Program-made: the position numbers and the translations under genes
Source of the DNA: Triticum aestivum
Lineage: Eukaryota > Streptophyta > Magnoliopsida > Poales > Poaceae
Direction: 5' to 3'
Length of the DNA: 64,000 nucleotides
Assembly: GCF_018294505.1 (NCBI RefSeq)
Contig: NC_057811.1
Location: 402,902,790-402,966,789, forward strand
Shown here: one piece after another, positions 46,060 to 57,974 of the stretch
Layout of the letters: the number at the start of each line of letters is the position of its first letter
Numbering within the stretch: position 1 is the stretch's first letter
The notes under the pieces: generated by a model
The model's input: only the letters and a program-made list of their open reading frames with translations
Told to the model about the DNA's origin: nothing
The model's database searches: none

Positions 46060-46130
46060 TGGGCTGGCCCAAAGCGCGCGGAGGGGTGCGCGTTTCCTCG
46101 CTTTTCCCCGCGTAGGTCTCCAGCCCTAAT
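46060..46130 (+). promoter_or_regulatory. Site II and telo-box-like motifs upstream of FCF2
   Basis: TGGGCT (46060-46065) and TGGCCCAA (46065-46072, TTGGGCCA on the other strand) are site II elements (TGGGCC/T). AGCCCTAAT (46122-46130) resembles the telo-box AAACCCTAA. This pairing is known upstream of plant ribosomal and ribosome-biogenesis genes, which fits an rRNA-processing gene starting at 46282. A CT-rich leader (46130-46200) follows. Confidence 0.6.
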
Positions 46131-46281
46131 CCCCTCCCCTCTCCCCCGTCGCAGTCTTCCCCCTACCCCGCCGCCTCATTGATTTCCCCTCCACCGCCCG
46201 CCCCCGCCGCCGTCGCGTAACCCAACAACGCCGGGGCAAGAGAAGGAGCAGCTATCCAAGCTTACAAGGGCTCGGAGAGCG

Positions 46282-48013
46282 ATGTCGTCGGCGGCGGCAG
46301 CGCCGATCGGCCTGTCGTGGGCGCCCCAGCTGCCTTCCCTGGCGGCGGCCGGCGGCAGCAGCAAGAAGGGCTCGGCGCCGACCCCGAGCATTGACGCGCA
46401 GGAGTCCCTCTGGAAGCCCAGCAACGAGCTCGTGGACGGGCTCTACGTGCCCCCGAGGGACCCCAGGAAGGTCAACAAGATGGCGAGGAAGAACGTCAAG
46501 GACACCACCGGCAAGGGCTGGTGAGTTGAGCCCCGCTTATGAATTGGAAAATTTTCTACTGGGGTCTTGGATGGGTGGGTGCTTATTATGATCTGTTGCG
46601 TCGTTTTCCAGGTTTGACATGCCGGCGCCGAGCATCACTCCCGAGTTGAAGAAAGACCTTGAGATTTTGCAGGTATGGTGTTACACTTAGGTGCGCTGTT
46701 GTCAGTAGTAGAATTCAGTGTGGGGCTCCATTATGTAACTTGGGAAAACAGAAAAGCGCCTGTTTAATTTAGCATTTAGGAAGGTGATCCTGAATTCCTG
46801 ACGGGCAAGCATCAGTCATTTGATAAGTGTGTAGTAGTGCTTGAGGGAATGTGGAGCATCTGCTTGTCTGTTATTTAGGATAGCTAGGCTTCTCCTAAAA
46901 CAAAGTACTACTGCTTTCCTTTTGTCTGTTCTCAATAGAATGAAATTTAACCATTAAGCAAGCATGTATGGTTTAGTGAACACTTAGCATTCCTCATTTG
47001 CTTGTCTACATGCGCCATCTTTGGAGGCTTATCTGATCCTAGTATTGCAATCTGGTCAGACTGTGTTACTTTTATGAACTGAATATCATGAGTTGAAATA
47101 CTATGTAAATGTTGAATCACAATGTTAGACAGGGCCATCTACTTATTCTTGAGTTTTTATATGTTTTGGTGGCTTAAGCACAATATGCTCGACATATGTT
47201 TTGCAGCTGAGGCATGTAATGGACCCTAAAAGGCATTTCAAGAGGTCTGGTAAATCCAAGGCTCTTCCGAAGTATTTCCAAGTAAGTGATCTAATTGCGA
47301 GCTTTATGAAGTATTTTGGATACCATACCATTGAAAAATTGTGAATGCTCATCAGTTGTTAACGTGCTGAATATTTTGATGATGGGTTTAGGTTGGAACG
47401 GTTATTGAGCCTGCATCTGAGTTCTACTCAAGTAGGTTGACAAAGCATGAACGGAAGCAGACCTTGGTTGATGAGCTGTTATCTGACCAAAAACTCAAGA
47501 ACTACAGGTAAGCCCATCATCCTTTTCTATCCACATGCAGTGATACTGGAGTCTTGTTGTCACCTGCCAGTAAAAGTTTTTGTGTATTAATTGCATATGG
47601 CCCTCCAGATCAAAGAGTTCATCGGTTGTTATACAACAACAGAAACATACTGTAAAATAGACTAGAGCCTTTCCTTGGTTTGGAGCTGGGTTGTGACGCA
47701 GCATTCGAGCAAATGAATCACCATCTACTTTTGAAGTTTGAGGGGATAGATTCAACCTGTAGCATATCAGAAGTTCTCCAGTCTCTGAAAAGAAGAAAAC
47801 TGAATTTATACACTGGATTTAAATAACTAAAGTTGGTAGATAATGCATCTTTTCCATTTAAGAATTCCTGAAACTGAACAACATGGCTCTCCGTTAAATT
47901 GCAGGATGCGTAAGGTAAGGGAAATTCAGGTGGCCCGGACACCCGGAGGCAACCAGAAGTGGAAGAACAAGGGCAAGCAAACGTTCAAAAGGGCCAAGGA
48001 CAGGCGGAAATAG
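46282..48013 (+). CDS. FCF2: FCF2-type pre-rRNA-processing protein, 5 exons
   Basis: Exons 46282-46520, 46612-46672, 47207-47281, 47392-47507 and 47905-48013, all GT-AG, give 199 aa. The N-terminus is Ala/Ser-rich. The Fcf2 domain starts near residue 72 with GKGWFDMPAPSITPELKKDL and continues through MDPKRHFKRS, PKYFQVGTVIEPASEFYSSR, KQTLVDELLSD and MRKVREIQ. A Lys/Arg-rich tail (KWKNKGKQTFKRAKDRRK) resembles a nucleolar signal. Family members (yeast Fcf2; human DNTTIP2 C-terminus) act in the nucleolus in early cleavage of the small-subunit rRNA precursor. Length equals the compact plant/yeast form. The gene appears intact, and site II and telo-box-like motifs lie upstream. The nearest host genes are over 3 kb away. 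Confidence 0.93.
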
Positions 48014-48190
48014 GATCAATGTAAAACAAGGAAGAACAGAAAAACGGAGCCAAAGAGAAATGGGCGAGCACGGCTATAGGTTGTGCACTCCAGTGTGATG
48101 TGGTGAATTCATGTAACTGAACGTATTGAACTTTTCTCCCCGCACTTAGAGAGATGAGATCAGTGTTTGAGGGGATGATGGTCAAAGCAT
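48014..48190 (+). other. Probable 3' UTR of FCF2
   Basis: AT-rich non-coding sequence follows the TAG. The exact poly-A site cannot be seen. Confidence 0.45.
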
Positions 48191-48409
48191 TGTAGTATCT
48201 GAACTTGAGTTTGGCAGGATGCTTTTGCGCAAAAAGAAAAACTGATCTTGTGAATGTTCATCTACTGATCTGCAACAAAAGAGCAGGGGAAGTGTTTAAC
48301 ATTTGCACACATTCTGAATCCTGGTATAGTTCCTTTAACGAGGAACGTTATGTGCATGTTTGGTTGCTTGCATCAAAATTTGGTCCTCTTGTATCTATGA
48401 TCCGGCTTA

Positions 48410-48591
48410 GGGGGTGTTTGGTTCAGAAGTCCTAGGACTTTTTCTAGTCCCAGGGACTAATAAAAAAAGACTCTCTAGTAGAGTCTTTTTCTAGTCCCTG
48501 TAGAAAAAGTCTCTCCTGTTTGGTTCCTAGGGACTTTTTAGGGACTTTTTCTAGTCTCTGGGACTAAAAAGTCCCTGAACCAAACACCCCC
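48410..48591. mobile_element. Tourist-type (PIF/Harbinger) MITE, 182 bp, TSD TTA
   Basis: The termini GGGGGTGTTTGGTTC and GAACCAAACACCCCC are perfect inverted repeats, and TTA flanks both sides (48407-48409, 48592-48594). Internal AGTCCCTAGGGACT-type words make it highly palindromic. It lies about 400 bp downstream of the FCF2 stop. Confidence 0.95.
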
Positions 48592-48934
48592 TTAGCTTGG
48601 CTGAGTAGAAATAACCTTTGGGCCATGTTGTGCATTTTGTTACGTTTTGTCCCTTCCCTTGCATTGCACCGTTGATCTATTTTGTGTCTGTTGTGTTGTT
48701 TGGACGGCATGTGTGGTTTAAGGATGAACAAATGCAAACCACGTCTGTTTGGTTGTGTGCAATGTGTTGTTCTGCTCACCCCCTTTCAAAAATGGTGATC
48801 TTTACATAACACATTAACATCACATAAAACACACAATTAACACAACACATTAGCAATCACACAGATACCTAGAAGGGTGCAGTTTTAAGACAGCAAAATA
48901 TCATCAGTTTTCAGCAAAATATTCACAGTTTCCA

Positions 48935-49300
48935 GCAAAAGGTGTTGATCTTGACAACGAGTATGTCGCCGGCAAGCACGAGGTCCTTCCAGCAGAAGTT
49001 GCTCTAGCACTGCTCCATCACCACCTTGTTGCCCAACTGCTGAACCTGCACCCAGCAGTTACACCACTTGCCAGCGGCGAGCGGCACGCCACGAGACAGC
49101 CGAATGTAGAATCACCTCCTCAGGACGGGCTGAAAAGCCTTCAGGACAACCAGGAAGGCGAGGTCGTCATCGTTCTTGATCTACACGTAGAACCGGTGTG
49201 GCACTGGTTCTATTGTCTTGTGCTCAAGCTTTAGCCTGCGGCCAAGCATGGGCAAAGACATCACCGTCACCACCACTGCAGCCTCCCTCCTCCCCGACAT
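48935..49300 (-). pseudogene. Possible B3-domain (REM-like) gene fragment
   Basis: A single minus-strand frame from ATG at 49300 runs about 120 codons but with three stop codons. It reads MSGRREAAVVVTV, FYVxIKNDDDLAFLVVLKAF, RGVPLAAGKWCNCWVQVQQL and EQCxSNFCWKDLVLAGDILVVKI (x = stop). The last part resembles the end of plant B3 DNA-binding domains (GW..F...DL..GD.LVF). It could be a dead REM-type gene piece or repeat-borne sequence. The assignment is tentative. Confidence 0.35.
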
Positions 49301-49429
49301 CTCGATCCGCAAATCACGTCCTCCAAGACTTTTGGTGGAGGGCGCCACCACCGATGACATCCCACTCGGTCTTCATCACCTTGTCAGTTAGGCAGACACG
49401 GGTCAGTAGCATAGCAAAATGGACACTAT

Positions 49430-49720
49430 CTACCACTACAGTGTACATGAATGAACTGATCATGGCAATGTGCATTGGTATGATCAAATGAACTGATCAT
49501 AGCAATGCGCGTTTCCTTGATCAATGCACTGGTCGTAGCAATGTGCATTGGCTTGATCAATGCATTGATCATGCACATTATACGCATGGACACATAGCAA
49601 GCACATGTACCAATCCTAGCAGCCCTATACTGATCATAGACATGCACATTCTATGCAAGCAATCCTACACTAATCATAATCATGAACCTGTACTATGTTC
49701 GTAGCGATCCTATCAATTAG
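49430..49720. repeat. Degenerate repeats of TGATCATAGCAATG
   Basis: At least six imperfect copies of AACTGATCATAGCAATGTGCATTGG-like text occur, partly palindromic through TGATCA. No coding content. Confidence 0.7.
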
Positions 49721-50820
49721 TTGAGTCGGATTCTAGCAATCCTAGTAATCCTAGCAATACTAGCAGTACTAAATTGATCATAGTCCTCACCACTTGGATC
49801 AAATCATACCAAATCAAAACAACCACCCCAAAAACCTAATCGGCCCAAAAATCGAATATGAAAAGAGAGATGTGTGTTCTACTTATTGTCTTAACTGCCA
49901 TTGGAGCCGGTGCCGCCGGAGGTGGAGTAGTCATGGACAACGCGAGCAACCCGAAACAACGACCCAACAAGGGTGGATGTGCCGGAACCCGCAGTCGATG
50001 ACCCTGCCCCTACCGGTGCCACATTCGACGTAGCGGTGGGAGGAGCATCGGATTGTGCCGGAGCAAGGGAAGAAACCCCTCGTAGGCGGGTCAAAATCCC
50101 CACTCCGGGCGCGCGGATGTGCTGGCACCTGCAGCCCCATCCATGCTACCATCGTCCTTGCCGCCGGTGGAGGAGCAACGAAGGTTGATGGGCGCGATAG
50201 CCGAGGACCACGGCCTCGGGCAGAAGGGAAAAGGGGACTTCGGAGCCCTCGCCAACTGAACGGGGTCCATGCCCCCCCCCCCCCCCCCCTCCAAGGATTG
50301 GGGCGACAAGGTGGTGGAGCGGCCATCGGTGAGACCGAAACGGCGGTGAGAGACACATGTGAGATTCAAGATGTGATGTCCGTCTCCCGCGCTTCATCGG
50401 GCGTGCAGGTGAGGGGCACACGTGACTTGCTAGATCCTGGATCTGAAAAGATGGCCGATTCGACAGTTCCCCCTCAGCCAGGCCCAGAAGTGCTTTGCGG
50501 TTCTGCGGTCCACGAATCAGGTGCAGCCCAGCCAACCAAGCATGCAAGTTTGCATCGACATGGCTTGGTTGGGACGGATGCAGCCTACCAAACACGTCAT
50601 ATGTCTTTGGTAGCGATGTGGACATCGCATCAAGCCGTCGAGCCAGTGCTGGTGGGGCTAGCTTATCGTGGACGGGGCAAGGGTTGGGGCGGCGCGGTGG
50701 TGGAGAGGCCATCAGTGCAACCGAAGCGTATACGCAAAAAAAAAAGTGAAACCGAAGGGACAGTAAATGAGTGAGGTGTGAATGGGGTTTGGGCGGTAAT
50801 CGCCAAACGTAGTGCATGGC
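49721..50820. other. GC-rich unassigned region with poly-C run
   Basis: An 18-C run lies at 50272-50289. Two related statements, GGxTTGGGGCG(A/G)C(A/G)xGGTGGTGGAG(C/A)GGCCATC, occur near 50296 and 50680, suggesting an internal duplication. Several frames of up to 239 codons run through it on both strands without any known motif, and I do not call a gene. Confidence 0.4.
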
Positions 50821-51457
50821 AGCTTCACTGTTTATCCTAGAGATAGTCGCTGGGCCGTGCCCCTGCTTCTTTCCATTGGCATCGGTCGTGCGTGAAATTA
50901 TGGAAAGGAACTACCATAGAAGTGCGCCGATGCGTACTGCCTTGTCCCCTTGGCCCGGCGCCGTCCGTAGTGGCGGCCGACAGGGTCGGCGTGGCAGCAT
51001 GTGACTGAACGCCCACCACATTTTTACACTGAATCCTTGTACCGCCAGCCGTGCCTGCCCTGCCCTACCCCCATGACCATGAGCAGCAAATCACCACGCC
51101 TGTCTGCCATGCCCATGGGCGACGGCGCATGTTCCAGCACAGTGCCCCGACCATGCGGCCGGTGCGACAAGTTATCCACCACACGATGAATTCCAGGACC
51201 AACAGATCAAAACGCATTTCATGATCTACATACATATAACATATATTCCTCGGTAATATATTAGTCCAAGATCACCACCTTCTACTAGCAAAAACCCAGC
51301 TTTCCCTTGACTTCCATCCATGATTCAACCTGGAGCTGCTGCTCCATTTTCTCTCCTTGTCACAGCCTTACAGGTAGTACAACAGAGGCGGCAAAATACC
51401 GAAATCTAACCATGTAACTGGGAAAGGAAGAACAACAGCCTGCGTTTAGCTGTCTGT
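50821..51457. other. Intergenic, 3' flank of the NHL gene
   Basis: No gene is recognised. The part nearest 51457 should include the 3' UTR of the minus-strand NHL-repeat gene. Confidence 0.4.
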
Positions 51458-54400
51458 CTAGCCCATGTAGCCGCTGCTGCGGTAGCGCAGCCCGCCCTGC
51501 TCGTAGGCCGCCGCGTCGCAGTGGTTCACCGGCTTGATCTCCACGGCGCGGCGCGCGCTGTCCACCTCCTGCACCGCCCCGAAGACGATCTCGTTCGCCG
51601 CCTCGCAGCTCGGCTCGTAGAACGTCTGCGGCCCCAGGGAGTATTGCCTGTTGTGCTGCAGGTACTGGTGATGCACCTGTTGCTGCTGCTGCTGCTGCTG
51701 CTGCTGGGGCGATTCTCCGTTGTTCCAGCCGTTGTACGGGGCCCGGCCCTGCCGGATGTGGTGGATCTTCTCCGGCTCCTTGGACATGAAAGCGTAGTTC
51801 TTGCGAGGGGTCGGCGTCCTCGTGTCCACCACCGGAGGCGTCTCGTCGCGCGGGATGGCGTAGCTTTCTTGCACTGGCCAGGGGCTTGCTCTGCCCTGCT
51901 GGTAATGGTGGACGCTTGGGCGCTTCTTCCTGGAAAATGCTGCACCGACGATCTCGGCAACGGATGATTTTGCTCCTCCGATTAGCTTGCCTAGTGAGGT
52001 GAAGAACCCCTCTTCGACTTCTTGTTTCTCGGATTCGTCCTCGTTTGGGATTAGCGGGGGTCGAAGGGAAGGCTTTAGCGGCTTCTGAATCTGGTATGGA
52101 GGGATGCTTGCGATGCTGGCTTTCATTGGAGTCTGGAGTTCCTGCAAGATAATTTACATTCAAGACAATGCTGTGGTCAAATTTACTGCAACAAGATCCC
52201 TGTCAAAACCCAACTACTGCACAAAAAGAAAATGCAAATAAAATGACACCTATTTTCAAATTTAGGAGAAGGATGGCATAAACCTACACAGTTGAGATAT
52301 TTACAGTGTTATATTTTGAAAACATTTCATACTGGATTACCCTTCCAGAATAAACAAATTGGACATTTATGCAGAAATTTCACATGCCCCACCTAGTTAA
52401 TCAGAAGCAGCTTCTGATTAAGATTGGGCAATTCTAATAGTGTAAGTGTAGATATTTACAAGCTTCCATTCCGAATTACGTTAACTGGTCTGCTAGGTAG
52501 CATTGTGAACTTCCGGATAATACGTTATTTTACCCAGCAATTTCAACTAGAATGCTGTACAGGTGTACTAGCTATCCAACAAACTGGTAACTGTGGGCTA
52601 TGTGCGGGCATAGTAAGGAAGCTGGCTGGGGCCAATGAATGATGGACATCAGTACCAGGAGTGACAAAAGACTGATGGCAACATATTCATGTGCTGACCT
52701 GCTGGGGTACAGCAGGCCCACGGTCCATTGTAGCCATTGCCTTATTTGCTAACTCTGCCAATCTGGCAGGTAAGTTACATGATGTTTTTCCCTCACAGAA
52801 AAAGAAAAGAAACAGTAAGCACTTACATCTTCTGTTGATACCATCCCTAAAACCCGGCGTTGGAGCAATGCAAGCATGTAGCCGAAGAAAGCAGCAGCAA
52901 GAAGCAGTGCTACTCCTGTAAAGATACAGCTTATGAAGTTTAGCTATACGGTACAAATGTTAAAAAGCTAACTCAGGTAGTAAGCATTGACAACAAGTTA
53001 TTCAGGGCATATAATAATTGCACAATATATGATGAATATATACCTAGAGGAAAACCAGCTTCATACTGGTACACACAGTCATCAAAGTTGAGCTGAATCT
53101 CCCGAATAGCTTGATTTCCTCTGTCAATCACCAAAAGGGAGCAGCTACTGGCAATGTAACGGACTTCAAAATCAGTAGAAAATTTTGCATCGTCACTTGG
53201 TCCATCAACATGCCCTCCTCTGCTTGATTTCCCACCAGCAATAGTTGTAACTCCTAAATGCCAGAACACAATATGTCAAGCACTTCTTTTACAATAAATT
53301 AGATAAGAAAAAACATGTATAGGGATGGGAGAGTATTTTGGTTCAATTTTACTGCAAAGTAACTCAGTTAATTTGAAGGTCATAATATAATTATGCATGT
53401 TACGAAAATTCAACTGTCAGACTTCTCATTAAGTTAGATGAATGGTTCAATTTTACTGCAAAGTAACTCAGTTAATTTGAAGGTCATAATATAATTATGC
53501 ATGTTACGAAAATTCAACTGTCAGACTTCTCATTAAGTTAGATGGATGGGTAAATTTGGGGCACACGGTAACATTGCAAGACAGCATTATTGCATTTAAC
53601 AGTGACAAGTAAAAGTGTTGTGCATGGAACAATTGTTGTTATGAAATAGAATAGCTATAGCAACTTAATCAAGTTAGAAAAGCAGAGAGGTTTCGTTTAA
53701 TGATTCTTATATGCAGCTTCAGAACATTATACTGTTCCAAGAATAGCTTTGTATGCATACAAGAAAGCAGTATTCTCTATCATTTCTTGTCTCACAGTTG
53801 TGCTCTTCTGTGCTAACAATTAAGCTAAAAATTATCTTCCGTTTCTACAAATCAAGTGATGTCCATACAGTGCTTTCAGTAAGTTTTTAGAAACATGTTG
53901 TACTTTGGTCACCACGACGACTTCGGAGATCACTCTAAGCAGATTTACTCAAGCTGGGTACATATATGCTTTGATATTAGTTTACACTTTTCATCCTTCC
54001 AAGTGCAATTTTGGATGTAGGTGCCAGTTACTAAATACATGCTGGAGAAGCCCAACAAAATCCAAAAGGCAGACATAGGATGCTCAAGGAACAGACAAAA
54101 CCATGTGCATATACCCCACAAGACATTTTAGCTTACCTGTATCACTGATCTTTCTAACAGCCATGTTCATAGCATCAGCCACGTATATGTTGCCCCTGCC
54201 GTCCACCGTAAATCCCTTTGGATGGTTCATCTTTGCCTCTCGCAGCCTCCCATCAATATGACCAGGAATTCCTTCTGGTGAACCAGCAACAAGCTTTGGT
54301 CTGCTATCTGCATTTGTTCAGATCAGGACCACAAGATGAAACCAGGGTCAATATAGCTCAAAATCATCTGTCGCTGAACATGGATAGCCATGTCATCATC

Positions 54401-55448
54401 ACCTTATGGAAAATGTAGAAACAAAAAAAGTAGATCACAAAACAGGGTAAAGCTGTATAGGACAATCATCTTAAGTCAGGATATCATCATGCCAACTTGT
54501 CCTTGCCAATGCTATAAATTATATCATCAACTTGAAGAGATTAACATGAACCCCGCAAAAAAAATAGCACAAACTTTTTAAAATAACCACGTGGATCGAA
54601 CAACTTTCAAATTATAGACCCAATTGCCCACTTTTACATGTGCAAATCACTTCTTCAAATGAAACAAACCAGGTAATAAGAACAGATGAAAAACGTCGCA
54701 ATTTCGGACGGCTAACTAACAAATACATCGCAATCAAGAGATAGGCCAGAGCAGAATTCATGACTCCAACCAACCCACAGCATCAGCAGTTCAACACCAA
54801 CCCTGGCCAATCACTTGGCGTGCATCTGATTAGCAGAATCCCACTAGGCACTAACTAGATACTCCAAATTCAGGGAGCACCAGAAAGAAAAGAAAGGGGG
54901 CTCACATCGGGACAGCGGCAGCGCGATCCGGTAGATGTTGCTGTTCATGGAGTCCATGACGAGCAGCTCGCCACCCTGGGTGACCTCCACGGTGTACGGC
55001 TCGATCCCCAGCTTGCTGCCGTCGAAGACCGTCTCCACGGTGTAGCCGCCCTCGTACTTGACCATGGACTTGGCCCCGCTCGCTGCTCCCCACACAGAGA
55101 AACCAACATTGTTTGAGGAAAACCCCGATTCAGGAAACCTGGAAAGCGCGTCGCGGCGCAGGCGAAGAGAGGGGTTCCAGCAGTCACCTGTCTTGACCGT
55201 CGATTTGAGCGACCACAGCCGCTTCAGCACCGCCGACGCCGCATTGGAGAGGAAGCCGCTGACCACCTCTGCGACGGCAACCAAGAAAGCTCGTCAGGAC
55301 CGAACCAAATCAAGAAACGCGGAAGGGGAGAGAGCGAGAACCCGGGCTCACTTGCGGGGTACGACGCCGCGGAGGCCGGAGGGGCGAAGGCGCCGAGCAG
55401 GAGCGCGGCCACGAGCAGCGCCGAGACGCCTCCCCTTGCAGCACCCAT
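51458..55448 (-). CDS. NHL-repeat protein with signal peptide and membrane helix, 7 exons
   Basis: Exons on the minus strand are 55352-55448, 55188-55268, 54906-55082, 54137-54307, 53044-53253, 52827-52915 and 51458-52141, all GT-AG, joining in frame to 502 aa. Residues 1-28 form a signal peptide (LLVAALLLGAFAPPASA). NHL beta-propeller repeats follow at about 75-235 (ELLVMDSMNSNIYRIAL, HPKGFTVDGRGNIYVADAMN, SLLVIDRGNQAIREIQL). A membrane helix lies at about 246-265 (ALLLAAAFFGYMLALL) and then a cytosolic tail of about 235 residues with ten consecutive Gln near 421-430. The layout matches the small plant family annotated only as NHL domain-containing proteins. The propeller would face outside or the lumen. 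Function is unknown and the copy appears intact. Confidence 0.9.
51677..51706 (-). repeat. (CAG)n microsatellite coding for ten Gln
   Basis: The repeat is CTG on the plus strand and reads CAG with one CAA in the NHL gene's frame. It lies in the cytosolic tail and is likely length-variable among cultivars. Confidence 0.92.
53340..53547. repeat. 104-bp tandem duplication in NHL gene intron 4
   Basis: 53340-53443 and 53444-53547 are adjacent copies that differ at essentially one base near the end. The near identity points to a recent duplication. The rest of the 883-bp intron holds nothing I recognise. Confidence 0.95.
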
Positions 55449-55996
55449 TCGGCCACTACTACTACTACGGCGCACGGTCACTGAGGAGCCCCCGACAGCG
55501 CGAAGCCAAGGAGCGGGGAAGCGAAGGGTGTGCCGGCGGGGGGGTTCAGTGGGAGCGGGAGGCGGCCATTTGGGGACGACAAAGGTCTCAGATCGAGGAG
55601 GGGAATGGGGGGAAACGCCCAGGAATCCGAGCTTTTCTTGCGGGAAGGGGGCGGAGGAGAGAGAGATTAAAAAGGGGGGAAAGGGACAAGAGAGGCGCTG
55701 TTTCGCCTGGCTGCTGCCGCCGCTGCTGCTGGCTGCCACTCTCCGGTCGCCTTCTTCGCTCTACGGAATTTTTCGGCAGGGGTTTTGGGGGGAGGGGAGA
55801 GGAGGATGTGACGGCGACGAGAGAGAAAGAGGGGCGTTCACGTGCAGAGAGGGTGGTGATGTAGGTGGTGTTCATCCGTCATTTCGGCGTCCCCTTTAAA
55901 ACCCCTCGCCGCCTTTTCACTGGACTAGAGGAATCTGGGGAAAGAAACGAGCTTTTTGTTTAGGGACTCGCTAAATCTCCACCGAATATTAAGCGT
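55449..55996. other. 5' UTR and promoter region of the NHL gene
   Basis: This is GC-rich sequence upstream of the minus-strand start. Apparent frames on both strands (for example 55058-55864 plus) are GC-rich shadows. No clear TATA box is seen. Confidence 0.45.
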
Positions 55997-57000
55997 TGAA
56001 TCAAGCCTTTTTTTTTAAACACTCGAGTGCTAATCATTCTTGAATGCATATATGCCCTCGACACCCAACTCTCTATTGGGCATTTTAGGGGGGAAACAAC
56101 TGTCTATTTGAGGGCAACTTTTATGAAAACGCGGGTTAAGGCTCCTATATGCATTGTATCTTAAGTCGTATCGTATGCATTAGATGTGTATTTATCTCCG
56201 CTTATTCGATGGCCTGTATCTTCAAAAATCTTGCATTTAATGTTTTTTTACGCGAGAAAGATCTGTGTTGCCTTGGATTCGGTGCTAGGAGGCCTTGGAT
56301 GTATTTTGGAGGGCAACTTTTTTACGAAAACGCTTGTCGGGATCACGCTGCATATCTTCTTGGTCCTCGTGTTGTAGTTTGGATACTATTAATTTATTTG
56401 TTAGAACCATACCACTGAGCATGTGACGCCCACCCGTCGGCCACACCCAAACACGCCAACATCCCACTGGATAGCGTCAAAACGTTAAATCAAGCCTTTA
56501 GTGCTAGTCACACTAAAATGTGTATATGCCCTCAACACATAATTGTGTCTTGGAGGACAACTTTCATGGAAACGCGGGTTAAGGTCGTCCGATGTATTTC
56601 ATCTTAAGTCGTATCATATGCATTACATATGTATTTAGATACGCTAATCCAATAGCTTGTATAAAGAAAAATCTTCATTTGATGTGTTTTACTTGAGAAA
56701 AATCATGAGTTACCTTGGATTCGATACTAAGGAGCCCTTGGAGGGCAACTTTTATGTATACGCTCGTCGGGATCATGTTGTGTATCTTCTTGGATTCGGT
56801 GTTATGAGCCCTTGGATATATCTTAGAGGGGAATTTTTGAGTAAACGCTCGTCGCGATCACATTACATATCTTCTTGGTCCTAGCATTTCAATTTTGGAT
56901 ACTCTTACTTTATATGTTAGAACGAACCTAGCCTGTGACGCATTTGGACTACACCAGAACCCTCCAACATCCTACTGGATAGCGCCAAAGCCAAGCACTC
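55997..57000. repeat. Diverged direct duplication, unit about 490 bp
   Basis: Blocks starting near 55997 and 56486 share TGAATCAAGCCTTT/TAAATCAAGCCTTT, ATATGCCCTC(G/A)ACAC, GGGCAAC/GGACAAC, GAAACGCGGGTTAAGG, ATCTTAAGTCGTATC(G/A)TATGCATTA, GTCGGGATCA, CATATCTTCTTGGTCCT and ATCC(C/T)ACTGGATAGCG. A third partial copy of the middle section occurs at 56735-56880. It is non-coding and of unknown repeat type. Confidence 0.75.
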
Positions 57001-57622
57001 CAATTGGGCCACCCCTCCAAGATAGCGCCTCCAAGCAGGAGGCATCAAAGATGCCATTGACATCTGGTCTAGCTAACTAGATCTGGGTTTTCACTCGAAG
57101 GATGAGACTTCAACGATTGGAGGGTGGTCGGGGTCTCCATGGTGATGCCATCGAGATGGGAACGACGTCGAAGAGCATCGACATAGTCTAGAAAGACTTT
57201 CGTTCGGAGCGCCACAACCATCAACAGGTTGCCACAAGGATAGCTAGCCCTCCTTGCCGCCAAATTAACCTTCGATGCCACCAAAAAGCCAACAACCTCA
57301 CCCGGACCACCACTTGCAATGCACCATCGCACACGCTCCTGGTAGCACTCCACGAACACCACAATGCATCGGAGCCGCCGCTCTAGCTTCTGCGCATTGA
57401 CGCCCACATGTTTAGATCCAAGTGTGAAGGCCCCATCTGACGCCAACATAGGCATGCCGCTTGTTGCCCTGCTGTCGGCATGATAAAAGCAACCATGACT
57501 AGCAATGTCACACCTTCATGGCCCATGAATTGTCTGGTCGGTTTGCTTGGTTTCCTTCTACTCACGTGGTTCCGAGTGGTAGTGCTTGATTCTGATGGTT
57601 CATCAAATTCTCAGCGGCTTAG
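57001..57622. other. Unassigned region
   Basis: A 128-codon minus-strand frame (57069-57455) shows no motif I know. It is probably repeat debris. Confidence 0.35.
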
Positions 57623-57974
57623 TGAAGCACAAGTGCTCCCTGGGTGATTTTGGTAATTAATATCAACATACCTCTTGTTGGACTAATATCTTTATCTAGT
57701 ATATTTCAGAAAGTTTAACAAAGGCGTGGCATGGACAAGAGGATGTGGAACCCCTTCAAGGTGCTAAGGACAAAGATTGGCAAAAGCGCAAGACTCTTCA
57801 TTTCTACTTTAGTGATCCAAGATCACATTGAGTCCATAGGAAAGCCAATACTATTAAAAGGGGACGAAGTGTTGATTAATGGTCTACTTGCTCAAAGTGC
57901 TTAGCGATATGCTCCAAAGCCCTCAACCACTCTCTCAAATCCAAATATGTCCTAAAACCTAAAGTCAAACTCGG

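Noticed and set aside
50055..50817. Long overlapping frames around the poly-C run
   Set aside because: No domain is seen and they span an 18-C run and internal duplication; both strands are equally open because of GC content.
55058..55864. 268-codon plus-strand frame at the NHL gene 5' end
   Set aside because: It overlaps exons 1-3 and the GC-rich 5' region antisense; it has no recognised domain and is Arg-rich from composition.
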